64,000 nucleotides of DNA from Toxotes chatareus (lineage: Eukaryota > Chordata > Actinopteri > Toxotidae), in NCBI GenBank assembly GCA_016801885.1, contig CM028884.1, forward strand, positions 27,737,577 through 27,801,576, read 5' to 3'. Both the position numbers and the translations under genes were made by a program. This document shows positions 12,946 to 25,153 of this stretch, piece by piece. Position 1 is the first letter of the stretch. Each line of letters begins with the position of its first letter. The notes beneath the pieces are model-generated. The model searched no databases. It saw nothing but the letters and a program-made list of their open reading frames with translations, and was not told the origin of the DNA.

Positions 12946-15046
12946 TTAGATACAGATACCGTTGCTTCTGTGCCACTCGCTATAACAGTTCCTTAAAGTA
13001 GTAAAACATAGTGTTTTTTGGCAAGTGCTGCAATAGACTGGCGACTTCCTTTTGCAGACCACGCATGCCCTTCTGCCGGCAGTGGCCCGATCTCTGGGGG
13101 CCACATTGCTCATTTGCTCTACAAAGTAAGATGGCAGGTGACCTAAACCTGGAGCATCAGAAGCTGTGGCAGCTGGCATCTCAGTGGACAGAGAAGGAGG
13201 TGGCACTGTAGAAAGAGAGCCAGGGAGCACTTCAGCCTCCCCAGCTGAAGTGCCCCCTGATAGTGAGGGAGGTGAGGTGGATGGAGGGGAAGGTGGCTCT
13301 TTGGACAGGGAAGGAGCTGTGACGGAGGCAGGGAGGACTTTCAGCGGAGAAGCAGGAGGCACTTTGAAAGGAGAGGCAGGCAACATAAAGTTTTGTGGAG
13401 CTGACCGGCGTGGGGTGGACCCGATCTCAGCCAGGGACAAAATCAGTTGTTCCCTGAAGTGTTTCTGTGTAACTGAAGGCCGATTCTGGAGTTTGCACAT
13501 TTCTTTGTGGAGGATGAAGGCGTTCACAGTGGCTATGTCCACAAAATGATAAAACAGAGTTTTGTACCATTTTTGGGTTTTATGGAGGACATTGTAGTAA
13601 CCAATAAGTGCATCGGACAGGTCGACACCGCCCATGTGCCTGTTGTAATCTTTGATGCAGCCTGGAATAGGCACCTGCTTCACTGTCCACTGACCATCTG
13701 CGTCTTTCACTTTGCGCTTTGCCGTGTCATTGCTGTATGCTTTGTGCAGAGTGGAGCACATTGTCACCTCGCGGGTGTCTAACCACTTAACAAACAACAG
13801 CTTCCCCTTTCTGATCCACCGGATAGTTCCCTTTGCTGTTTTCTTGGTCATGTCATTCCTTTTGGTTCTGGGATAACCAGCTACATTGGAACGAACAGTG
13901 CCGCATGCCCAGATTTTTCTCTGAAGGAGGTCAAGGAATAGCGTTGGACTGGTGTAAAAGCTGTCCACATAGAGCTTGTATCCTTTGCCTAGAAAGGGGA
14001 TGTTCAGTAATCTCATGACCGCATCATAGCTTAGCCCCTTCCCTGTGCGTTCACCTTCTTTTCCCCCATATACAAAAAAGTTCAGTGTGTACCCACATAT
14101 CGAGTCTGCTAAAACAAAAAGCTTAAAGCCCCATTTAGTAGGCTTGTTTCTGATGTACTGCTTGAACCCGATCCTTGCTTTACTTGCCACCATCCGTTCA
14201 TCTATGGAGATATGCTGGTGGGGATGAAAGAAAGTGTGACATGCCTCCAAAATTTGCCCATATAATGGCTTTATCTTGCAAAGTCTGTCATACCCTGATG
14301 TCCCTTTCTTCTGGTCATTCGCTGCTTCAACTGCAAGATCATTCATGTGAAAACTGCGAGAAATGGCCAGGAAACGTCTGCAGGGCATGACAGAGGCAGG
14401 AAATGGCAGGCTGAACAGCTTAGATCCTCTCCAGAACTCTTTCAGAGTTTTTAGTGGTACAATACCCATGTAGAGGACAAGGCAGATGAAGGAGTACATA
14501 TCTGCTGTGGTCACAGGCACCCAGCTTCCCTTCTGGCCTTGGTATTTCTTCTTCCCATAGGCATTGGTGTTTCTTACCAATGTACTGATCACTGTTGTAG
14601 AGAAGAACAGCTGGAACAGTTCAAGTGGTGTGTAATTCGCAGTTCTGTTCAGCTGCGGCCCTACGTCCCTCTCTGGTCTGAACCGTGGTTGAGGAGGCTC
14701 GACATCTTCCTCATCGATGTTACACCACCGATCTCCATCATCTGCTTCATCCTCTTCCTCTGTCACAAGCCATCTTTCTGCTTGCCTCTTTCCACATTCA
14801 TTCTTCCTGCGTGGAGTGGAGAATGTCTTGCTAGTGTTAGAGGAGGAGGAGTCTTTTTTGGGTGTAGATGCATTGTGGATCCTCTTTCTGGTGTGGGGAC
14901 TCTGTTCCCACTTCTTAGATGGGGATTTCAGGGACGACGACCCTGGAGAATCTGAAACGGAGCGGCAACGCTTCCTCGAAGCTCTTCTCTTTCTGGGCGT
15001 ATTATCCCAGTCTTCATCTGAACTGTCTTCATCATTGGAGTCCTCC
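12946..15046 (-). CDS. piggyBac-type transposase, exon 2 (main coding exon)
   Basis: This exon encodes residues 42-740 of a 740-aa piggyBac (PGBD4-like, DDE_Tnp_1_7) transposase, the nuclear cut-and-paste enzyme of the TTAA-targeting superfamily. It is open from a 'tttacag' acceptor at 15047-15053 to the TAA at 12946-12948. Using full-protein numbering, a basic Ser-rich stretch spans about 55-125 and the transposase fold about 178-552. The catalytic aspartates are Asp323 (ISIDERM), Asp402 (YVDSFYTS), Asp516 and Asp519 (GGVDLSD). A Pro/Ser linker lies at about 594-664. A C-terminal Cys-rich finger has Cys702, 705, 713, 716, 721 and 728 with His733. There are no frameshifts or stops. The Met at 14766 is residue 135; the reading frame stays open upstream of it to the acceptor, so it is probably not the true start. 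The gene is antisense to nell1. An unspliced 606-aa product is possible. Whether it is a mobile or domesticated copy is not decidable here. Confidence 0.9.
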
Positions 15047-15299
15047 CTGTAAATAGAGCAGACATGTAAGGATTAATGATATAGTCAGTGATGTCTTTTC
15101 TCTGGATAAAGAAGTTATCTTGAAAAACAAAAAAAGAAGTTTAAAAACACAATGGCCATAAATTGTCAAAATAGTGTATAATAAATTGTGTTATATTGCC
15201 ACTACTTTAATAATAATATTAAAGAATGGTAATGATGTAATATTATGAATAAGGAGACATTAGTAAGTCAGTGGGGATGGGGAGACTTTGTATTACTAC

Positions 15300-15350
15300 C
15301 ACTATGGCTGGGCAATATTTCAATATATACCATAAGATGATATTTTGCCA
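15300..15350. repeat. 'ggctgggcaatat' motif of a fish repeat
   Basis: 'atggctgggcaatatttcaa' begins a short AT-rich segment typical of a frequent fish repeat. A related 'aaggctgggcatattatgat' lies at about 15703, both within the transposase intron. Only the leading words match. Confidence 0.3.
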
Positions 15351-16080
15351 TACTGTCTCTGGGTGTGTTAGACAGAATGCTAAAAATCAAAGTGGCAGAG
15401 GCTGAGATATTCTGCCTTTTAGTTTCCAGTATGGCTCAAGCTTCAAAAATACTGGATCCCATAATGAAGCCCCATGTGACACCTGTCGTCAGACCCCGCC
15501 CCCAGCCTGGTGAATGGCCATATGTTTCAAACGCCACACCTCCAGTTTGTAGTTCTGTTATGAATATGTAGTTGACATCCTCAGAGTGATTTTCTCAGAT
15601 TTCACAAAGCTCCTCCAGAGTCTCAGAAGGGATTATACAACTGTTTTCACATGCTTAGTTCTGCTGAACATAATGAATAAAATCAGCGCATGGTCCCTTT
15701 TAAGGCTGGGCATATTATGATGATGACACACAGTAGTGTTTTGTCCAATATCGCTTTTGTATCTGTCCCATAATAATCCATGAAGAACACCTTGACATCA
15801 CAAGTTGACTCAAAGTTTTTGTTTTATTTTATTTACCTGGTGTTAATGATGAGATTGTCATGCGATTGTGAGATGTTTTAACCAGAGTTAACATCAAGCT
15901 GATAGTCAAGCGTGTAGCACAACTTTTGCGCACTATGCACAAGCACAGGCACGCCTAGGTCAGCCCCTAAAAACAAAAAGCTGCCACTGCCCTGCATAGG
16001 TTCTGGACCACTGCTTTGTTGTCGCATGTGGGCCAAACAAAGAAATATCATGATGTGTTCCCACAGTAGCTGGACAACAG

Positions 16081-16330
16081 GTTAGAAGTGGCCTCGGGCC
16101 GCGCGGTGCACGCGCACACAGGCGAACGAGCTTGGTGAAAAATAGAGAGTAGTAGAGCGCGCAAAGCCAGGACACATTGTTGCTCATTGTTAACCGGCAC
16201 CAAACGATCAGAGCCGAGAGAAAAAAGAAATAAATAAAAATAAAAAACAGCCGCGTGTTGACCTGCTTAACGTGGGCTTTCCCCCGTGCCTGGTGCAGAG
16301 TTGCACCGCGTGAACTCTGATTTCAGGGTG
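16081..16330. promoter_or_regulatory. CpG-rich patch inside the transposase intron
   Basis: Within a generally CpG-poor window, this segment carries many CpGs (gggccgcgcggtgcacgcgc, gagcgcgcaaag, aaccggc, gccgcgtg, caccgcgtg). It sits 320-570 bp downstream of the predicted exon 1 donor, as unmethylated promoter CpG clusters often do. Promoter activity is an inference; it could instead be composition carried in with the transposon. Confidence 0.3.
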
Positions 16331-16653
16331 CACCGGCAGCTTCAGAAAGGATAAGTGGGTAGCAGCATGTGCACAAGAATGAATAGTTCATTCATTCAAT
16401 TTGTAGGCGAAGTGGACCAGTGCAGCAGGCATCCTGAGTTTACTGTACAGCTGCACATACGGCCCACGGTCCGACAGGTACACTTTGTATTTATTTATGG
16501 CACTGTCTTTGCATTTACGACGTGTTTTGCCATTGTTTTTAATGAATGCAATTAGACTACAATTGGTGCCAGAAACTACAGTCTGATGACTCTGCTCATC
16601 ATTTTACGATTTCTATGATCCATACGGATGTCTGTAAAGTGTACTGTACTCAC

Positions 16654-16775
16654 TGATCTGATCCTCCGGTCAACCCTCCCGGAATGTAGTCGTCCTCCAG
16701 ACTGCAAGTGCTGCTCTCAGAGTCTGAATCCGAGTCGAGCTGTTCTAATTCATCCTCAGACTCTGAAAGCAACAT
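16654..16775 (-). CDS. piggyBac-type transposase, exon 1 (acidic N terminus)
   Basis: The ATG at 16775-16773 opens 40 codons plus two bases, ending '...GATCA' before a GTGAGT donor at 16653. The split codon CA|G joins exon 2 exactly in frame, giving Gln41 and then Glu-Asp-Ser. The peptide is acidic and serine-rich (LLSESEDE, DSDSDSESS, LEDDYIPGG), a typical N-terminal extension of vertebrate piggyBac proteins. The start is supported by an in-frame TAA 16 codons upstream with no ATG in between, and by a purine at -3. The 1.6-kb intron between the exons (15047-16653) has GT and AG ends. The join is my prediction; it was not given by any transcript. Confidence 0.75.
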
Positions 16776-19700
16776 TTCAAAGGTCTGTCGAGTTGTAAGA
16801 CTCTTCCTCTGAAGAAAGTTTTAGCAGTGTGCTCCCGTGGGACGTCCCACTCATTCCGCAGTCTCTGCTCAACAATATGAAAAAAGATTCCTTTTTTACG
16901 CGCGCTTCCCCCCTCCCACAGGATGTCCCGTCTACTTCTTATTGTAAATGGTTGGAGAGGCAGAATCACAGGCCACAACTGCTGTGTTTTCACCATGCAG
17001 CCAATAAATGACACGCATGTAAAGGTGCGCTCCTGGGATTGGCTTAGTAAATTTCTGCTAATTTCAGTTCAATATTTCTCAAATTTTATTATATATTATC
17101 TGTCTGTGTTGTTCTGTACATATGCATATGAAAGAAAAAACAAAATAAAAAATAATGCACACTGAAAGTTCTTATTTTTAATCAAAATAGACAACAACTC
17201 TGAAAATGAAGAATTTTGCTTACTATATCCACACAGGCTAACCAAAAATATGTTATTTAAAAAATATGTATTTGTTCATCAGCACTCACAATGATTATTG
17301 ATAAGAGCAATTTTCATAACACCTTTCCCTTCAAACTTATGAAAATATTTTCCATCTCTATCAGGGTTGGTCACTGTTCTAACTTCAGCTCCCCCTTGTC
17401 TGTATTGATGTGTCCTTTGTCTTAATTGATTATCAAGTGTTGTCTTGAATTTTACTGATCCTCAGTGTGGGTGTAAAATCTGCAACCTTTGGTTTTAGAA
17501 ATGTTATTGTCACATGCTTATCTTCTTATCAAAGGTGCCCTTTCTACCCAATAGAGCAGTTAATTTTAAATCTTTTTCAGTCATAAAAAAAATCTTAGTT
17601 AAGGCACAAAACAAACTGGAAAGGTAAACTAGATGTAATGTTTTGTAACTTGTATTAGCACATATATAGAAAGCATGATGCGTCAAGTCCCCCAACCTAA
17701 ATGACCAAATAGGTGGCTACGACCCATAGGAGCGTAACAGTGGCATGGGCTGAAGTTACAGGAGGAGGACAGTCAGTGTGTCGGGTTGCATGGTGGATCT
17801 AAAAGCTGACTCCAAATCTACAGCAAACTTTGTTTTGACAGACCACAAACGAAGGCTGTCAGTAAAACAGTTTGGCACATCACAATAGCAGCTCTGCTCA
17901 GTTGTTAACTATTTCTTTCAGTGCACCCTCATAAGAAAAACAGGGAATATTTTTACTTGTGTGATACAGTCATCATCTGACATTTTTAATTTTCTTCTTG
18001 TGCTAGTGAGAAGTTGTTTTTTTTAATTAACACGTTAAGGGCAAAGCATGGTGGGTAAATCTGTGATTGCAGAAGCCTTGCTGTTATCTAAGGCAGTGTA
18101 TTTGTCAGCTGCGTGGGCATGACATCTTACACTAATATGTGTCTGAATGTGCAGGGATCTCATAATCATTGGTGTTTGGTGAGTGTGACCAGGCGGCTGC
18201 TGAGTGACCTTGCTTCCCCTTCCCCATTAAAGATCAGAGACGGTGGTGTTAGCCTCAGTGTAGAGGCCGAATAAACTCCCTCTCACTTTTATAGCACTAC
18301 AGTCCATAGAGTCTAGGAGATCTGAATGAAGAAGGCAGTGTTATACTACTTATTAATCATGTGGGCCCTCAAAAGTGCTTCAGTTAAGAAAGTGAGAGTC
18401 ACAGGCGGGTAAAGGGTCAGTTCACAGAAAAAAAATAAAACTAAACTTGGAACTACATTCTACAGAGGATGTAGTCTCTGATGAAATTAATGCTGCAGAA
18501 ACTGAATTTAATCTCAGTTTATCTGGGATTTTAGAGGATCTTTTAGTTATTTAATGTAAGGATATATGACCTAGGTGTCCTCTCTGGTAGATGTTTCCTC
18601 AACATCATCATTTCACAGCACAACAAAATGTTCACGCAGTAAACGCTTGCAAAAACTATTCAGTCTTTCTGTTTACAGCCGGAGTCATGAGCAGGTCATG
18701 AATTATTCAGTCTGTCATAGCTGTGATTTCAAATTCTGGAAAGTTTAAAGGTCCCGTTTTTCTCACATTTCAGCCTTTTGTGAATTTGTTTTTCATTGCA
18801 CCGTGTCCCAAGACACTGTAAGTGTGACTCATTATTTGTTTATTTTCTTCAAATTGGTGGGAATTCTGCTGTTCACAGGGTTTACGGAAGGTGCAGCGGC
18901 TACCAGGCACAAGCACCAGTCCCATGAGGTAATCTGAACCAGTGGGTCAAACAACTCCCCCCCTCCCAAAAAAAAAAGAAAAAAGAGAATTTATTAACTG
19001 CTTAAACCAAATCATTCTTGATTCTGACATCGATGATTAAATTATTAAGTTTGATTTTGTTAGGGTCTCAGAAAGTTAGTGAAATTACTCTTCCGTCTTA
19101 TCTCACACATTATGGTTTAGTTAGAGCACAATGTTCCCGGAAATCTTTATGAAAAAGGTTAATCACCGAAATGTGCAACTGTGCATGATACTTAGGAGGA
19201 AACGAGGATTTAGTGCTGTTATTGGGTGTTAAAACAAAATTAGTGGGTGGATCTTAAATCTCAATATTCACAGCGATGTTGTCATTTCAGTGCATATAAA
19301 TGTGCAAAATGATTCAGTCTCTGGAAGACGGTGGACAGGCTGGCGACTAATAGCCATATGCAAGGCCTCCCGCCAGTCTACAGCAGCGGGGAAGAAGTGA
19401 ATGCAAATCTTGGGGAGCCAAATTGAGCTAATGTGTAAATGTATGTTTTGTGTTTTAACCAGAATTGCTCCAACTAATTGGATCAAGGGTAAAACAATGC
19501 TCCCTGCCGCAGAGTAAATCATGTAAGCGGTGGATGTAGCCACCAGCCAGGCATCTGAATGATGCATGTTATGGATGTCTCTTCTGTGTGCTCTTCTTTC
19601 AGGCTTGTTGATAGGAAGGTGTGTGTCTGTGTGTGTTTGTGTGTCTGCGTGGGGTGATGATGGCGATGACACTTGTCACATGTCCTCTGTGGGAGTCTGA

Positions 19701-21287
19701 GGGGCGGCTGCTGGTCTGAGCTGTTGATGGAATCTCCGTTCATGTTTAATACAGTAGTGAAATGAGAAGAGTTACTGTGGCCGTCCAGGTTCTGGACGCA
19801 AAAAATTCAGTTCAATTTATAAACAATATCAGGTGACTGAGTTCCAAGACTCGCTTGTGTCAGAAAACATATGGTTCTTTGATTAAAAAGTCAAAGCTAC
19901 ATAAAAACGTTTGGAGAAAAGGTTCAGCTACAACATCCATTCGCAGGGAATTCAGGTTGTGTTGCCAGCAGCACTAATAGGAAGCTGAAACTGAAGATTA
20001 ACTTTGTAAAACCTTGTCGCATTTGATTTCTGGATCAATTTTAGATGAATGCAACAACTATGCAGTGGTGTTTTGTTTGTTATGACAAAACATTTTCACT
20101 TTGCTACAGCACTAATTTGCACCTCTGACTGTTTTGGCTTCCTCTCCATATGTGTGGCAGCTGAGGCTTGTGCCTACTGTAGAACAGAACAAAAAGAAGA
20201 ACAGGAAAAAGAACAAGATGAGTTAGACTTTTAGTTAAAATATTTATAGCCAATGGCCATAAAATGCACATATGTTATCACTAAATTATCCAGAGTGCTC
20301 CAGCTTTAACTCAGATGTGGAAAATGACTCTGTCCTTTTCCAAAAAACAAAAAAAACAAAAGCATTAGTCCTGTGCTCAAATTCCTGATACAGCTGATTC
20401 TTATAAGGGCCCCAGATAACAAAAGGCACATATGGGTCAGTTCGGAAGTCAGTGACCAGTAGCCTATTTTTTCCATTAAGTCTGGAGAAATTCTGGCAGA
20501 AAATTCAAGGGAAGAAAATGCTTTTGTTGTTTCCTGGCGGCGTGGACCTTGAGATAGTCAGAAAGCAGTTTTAGAATGAACAAATCAAATGAAGAAAAAC
20601 AGTCGCAGCAGAGACCAGAGTCATTGTGATCTCCTCATGGTGTAGCCCGGAGCGATGTGGAACAACAGTGGCATGTGTCGTCCTCAATGTGCGTGGAGCT
20701 TTTATTACCATTTCCCCAGATTAAAAATATATAGGACATAATGCATAATGGATCAGTTTGGATGCCTCGTCCTGTTGTTTTCAACTGCTGTGTAAATACC
20801 AGACAGGAAACAGTCAACCTTGACTGTGTTGCAGACCGCAGTGAGCACTTCATGCCGTGCCTCTAAAACTTTCATGGCCCTCGGTTAGCAGGTGAGTGTG
20901 TGTGAGAGAGAGAGAAAGAGAGATAAAGGGTTAAAGGAAACGCAGAGAGATAAGGAAGGAACAGGCATAGAGTACCATCCATCATCTCTCAGCAGCATTC
21001 ACATGCTGTTGGAGAAAACAACTCCTCTGACAGAGCTCAGGACTGATGTTTACTGAGATCGCCATAAAAACTAAAGGAGAATGAATGATTCAGATCACTG
21101 CAGCAAAGTCTGCAGCATCTGCTGCTCTCTGGGCTCCCAAGGATTTCTGGTCTCACTGCTGCCTCGCCTCCTGCTCATCCACACCTCCATCTTTATTTTA
21201 TTCTACTCTCTTTTTCCATTTGCTCTCCATCTAACCAAGCAAATCCTTACACCTCCTACTCTCAGCCCACACTCTGCTGCCTGCTCA

Positions 21288-21322
21288 CACACTCCTCTCA
21301 TATAGCACATGAGAGGAGTGTG
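21288..21322. repeat. Hairpin with 14-bp perfect arms
   Basis: CACACTCCTCTCAT (21288-21301) and ATGAGAGGAGTGTG (21309-21322) flank a 7-nt spacer. The stem is too short for a typical pre-miRNA. Confidence 0.9.
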
Positions 21323-21609
21323 AGAAGTCTTCTACTGATAGCTACCGCCCCCTGATCTGCTTATAACAGGTTAGCTAATTTAACTTGTCCTGTGGATGTA
21401 GGTGTTCTAATGTCTATTGCGTGCGTGTGTGTGTGTTTTGTTTGGATTGTGTTGGTGTGAGTTTCGTTTGGATCATTGCTTTCCACGCACTGTAGAGATA
21501 TGATTATTCTTCTGTTTCAGCACTAATCTGATTTCACTCATACAGCTGTAAACACAAAACTTTTCCAGGGAATTAATGGTTGTGAATTTTACTAATTGTT
21601 GTACTTTTT

Positions 21610-21653
21610 AAAATAAAATAAAATGAAATGAAATGAAATGAAATAAAATAAAA
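21610..21653. repeat. (AAATA/AAATG)n pentanucleotide microsatellite
   Basis: About nine pentamer units; a central block of AAATG units is flanked by AAATA units on both sides. Confidence 0.95.
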
Positions 21654-24068
21654 CAATCTAGAACCACAGTTACACAAATCTAGGTGGAACAGGGTCAATC
21701 ATCTGACCTCGACAAGCATTTTGTCCCTGAAATCTTCTCAGGCAGCTTTTAGTTAGCTGTGTATCGCTCTTGACAAATATAACATTTAACATGGCAGGCC
21801 GTATCAAATTTCTGATCTTCTCCCTACGCTGAGGCACCAGTAACACAATAGTGTGCCTCAGGGTAACAACCCAGTGCAGCTTCTGTCAGTTTTGTGCACA
21901 ACAGTCTCGAAACCTGCCGGTGAAAAGGACTGTGGGAAACGGCATGTTCACCATTAAATTCTCCTCAAAATGTTCTTTTTTTTAAATAACCGAAAATAGG
22001 ACAATTCAGCTTCACTTCAAACCAATACCAGTCCTCCAGTGCATTAGACAACATTCTGACATCTTCAGTGACATTAATTCAGTGACATTCAGCCAGCAGG
22101 GGTTTATCAGAGGAATCATAGTGAAGCCACATAATGTAAACACGGCATCCAATTTCTTGCCTTAACCTGATTACTGACAGCAATCTTTTTTTTTTTATCA
22201 GCATGAAAGTGCAGTGAGTTTGTTTCTGCCTCACCTGCAAAATCAAGCAGCATTTGACTCACCGTGAATAAAGCACTTTGGAAAAATGTCACATCGCAGT
22301 GAGAGAAAGCGATAGAAGATGATGGCACTTCAGAAGATAACAGCCTCCTCTGACCACTCACAGCCATGGAGCTCATTAAATGTTCAGGCTGACCACTTTT
22401 CTGATCAGTTCTGTCCTCTGAGCAAAACCTTTGCGCCCAAATAGAGATTCAATTCAAGCTATAAGCTGGTCGCATTCACACCAAGCACATTTGTAGAAGC
22501 TCACTTGAACTCTGAAATGCTTTCTCCTTCAGCCCACTTTATTTGAGCAGGAGACAACAAAACTATCCCAGCTCAGGTCTCAACAAATCTCTTGCAAAAA
22601 GGAAGCCTGTCTCTGTGAAGAAAACCCAGGGATTTTCACTGGGGTGACGAATGGAAACTGAACCAGCTACAGGAAATGTCTGCAAATTACATACATCAAG
22701 ACCAAACAAGGACTTCATTCACATCACTTAAACAAACACTGCAGCCCACTCCTGCCTTCCTGTGCCCCTCTCCCCAGTTGCAGTTCCCAAGACCACTTCC
22801 ATAAATCACATTGCATTTGAATCTTGGCTGTGAACTTCCATTTTCCTCCTTTCAGCACATGTATGACATTAAAGGAAATAATTGTCTAACCATTCTGTAA
22901 ACCAGTTACTATTCTCTAACGAGAGCTTTTAATTTGCTGCAAAAAAAAACAAAGTAATTTGGTGCAACTTTCACATTTCTAGGCCACAGGGAAGCTGAGA
23001 TACATATTTCAAGGTCTGAGCCAAATATTTACCATGCTGCTCCTGAGTGACTAGGTCTAATCAGCTTTTGCCATTCTGCTTTTTGCCATTTGCATTTTTT
23101 CTCTTTTATGTTCTTCTCTCCTGTAGTTTGTCCTCATGTTGTTTGTCTGCCCAAGTGTTGTCTGTTGGTAGACTTCTAAAACCTGAAACAAATAAGAGAC
23201 AATGGCAGAACCTGTCACATAGCACACACACATTACACCTCAGAGAGGATCCACTCAGAGTCCACTGTAAAGTTTACCAACTGCAACTACCAACTCCTCT
23301 GGGTTCCAGCCCAGGGTATCCATACCACTATTTCTCTGCTCATGAATGGGCTGATGTTGGAAATACTGTCTTTAATCTTAAATTTCATTGGCAGACATCT
23401 CAGTAGCTATTAGTAGAATAGCCATACAATAACATAGCCTAAACATATTCCCTCCCACAATTACCCAGTTCATCACGTTGCTTGTTTCTTCACCTTCCAG
23501 TTACCATTATTCATTTGATCCACTGTGCATCTTTATTTGTTATCAGTCGTTCCATTTATCCTGTGTTAATGGATAGTAGATTCAATAAGTTTCAACAGCT
23601 TTTGATATTAGACTGGCTGTAGTCATAGATATGGAGATGGTGCCCTGAATGAGTGCTTACTAAAAGTGAAATCCAAATTCTCCTATATTGCATTTAACTG
23701 TTTTGTTTCTTCATCAGTTCTCAATTGAATTAATGCAACTAGATGATAGATCTCTCTGGTCTTTAAAAGCTGAAGTAAAAAAAAAGAAAAAGCAGAAAAA
23801 TATTAGTACACTTGTACGGTGCATTCAAATTGTTGGGAGATGAGAAAAAAGTTCTTACTTACTGTTAGAAAAACTTGTTATTAACAACAAGCAGTGGGGC
23901 TCATTTATCAAACGAATAAGATCAAATAAGATCTTATAATAACTGTAAGACAACAGCAGAAACAGCAACAAAAGTAAAAAATTATAGTAAAGATGAGGAT
24001 AATCACAATATTTGCACACACTGAGCCTGCTACAGAAATGCCAACACACTCAGTAGCTTTTGTTAATA

Positions 24069-24093
24069 TCAATGTAACTCGATGTTACATTGA
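24069..24093. repeat. 10-bp perfect inverted repeat
   Basis: TCAATGTAAC (24069-24078) and GTTACATTGA (24084-24093) flank a 5-nt spacer. Confidence 0.85.
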
Positions 24094-25133
24094 CATTTGC
24101 TGCTGTTCCGTATGTTAGCATTGTGCATTAGAAATGATCAGACTTTGAGAAAATAAAAGACAATCTCTGACCTCTGTACCGTAACACTTCTGTGGTTATT
24201 TTTCTTATGTACTTATTATTGAGGGCTCTTTTAGCTGTGCACAAAAATGTTGAAATACCCCCAGAAGACCTCCTGTGATTGGTCCAGTTCTTATTCTTTA
24301 TTGCATATATATAATTCATTTTTCCCCTCTGATCTATCTCAAGTAGTCAGAGTATCTGCACATATCAAGTTCTGTAGCAGGTACAAAGAGAGTGTTGAAA
24401 AATGGATTAATTCAAAAGAGCAGTGAATAAATGCTTTTTTTTTTTTTTATGGCTGAGCATTTAGCCTCAGGGCATCACCAGAGCATTGTGAAGAATCCAG
24501 CAATCACATTAGATAAAGACTTAATTATCCATCCAGAAAGTTCTCATCGGAACGGTTACAGTGTTGGTTCCTTTTTCAAACCCTTAGAAACGACCTGTGT
24601 TCATGTTTTCCTGACAAGCGGTCTCTTGTGGTTGTGTGAAAAATGGCATCTCACATATACGGTTACTTTGCCACAATGCCATAAGACCTCTTTAGACATA
24701 CACTGTGTGCAAATCTGAAACAGAGATTTCCCATCTCCTACCAACAATCAACAGCTTCTTTTCTCCATGACCATGGTTTTTCCTTAGCTTTAACTAAATA
24801 TCTTTGATAGTGTAAACATTACCACAGAGGTGGCAGATCAAAAAATACTCTAATTGTTTTTGTAACTCATGGCTAAGTTTGGAGAGCCCCTGGCCCCATT
24901 TACACTTGCCATTTCAAGTATTTTGTATTTCAAGTATTATTCTTATAAAATCTAGACCAGATTGTATTCAATTTTACTCCCACTTAGCCACATACTGTAT
25001 ATGCGCCCCTCTTTTGCTGGATCACAAATCTGATTGCAGTCTGTTTTGGTTTTCTGCTCCATTCCAGAGGGTGGTGGTAGCCTGTCTGTCACTGCCAGAA
25101 ATGCCAGATAAAGAATAACTTGTGCAATTTGGC

Positions 25134-25153
25134 TTTTTTTTTTTTTTTTTTTT
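25134..25153. repeat. Poly-T tract, 20 nt
   Basis: A homopolymer T run. It may be the tail of an old minus-strand retroposon, but no body is recognisable. Confidence 0.9.

Larger units (their letters stand above)
12909..17050 (-). mobile_element. piggyBac-family transposon or derived gene, ends not resolved
   Basis: The unit comprises the two-exon transposase, its 1.6-kb intron and about 270 bp of 5' flank containing a CCAAT box on the minus strand (17035-17043). A TTAA, the superfamily's target site, lies at 12909-12912, just 33 bp past the stop codon. It is followed inward by an 11-bp inverted repeat. I could not find a matching terminal repeat next to a TTAA on the far side, so the right boundary is arbitrary. 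No canonical AATAAA is visible on the minus strand in the roughly 250 bp after the stop. Either the far terminus is lost or diverged, or it lies further out than I recognised. Confidence 0.5.

Noticed and set aside
13011..14955. Plus-strand open frames across the transposase
   Set aside because: They are shadows of the conserved minus-strand coding exon.
17531..17549. GGTGCCCTTTCTACCC as the far piggyBac terminus
   Set aside because: It shares the TGCCCTTT word with the near-end inverted repeat but is in the wrong orientation and has no adjoining TTAA.
18035..18050. TTAAGGGCAAAGC as a piggyBac end
   Set aside because: It has a TTAA, but the adjacent bases do not match the candidate left end in the required inverted orientation.
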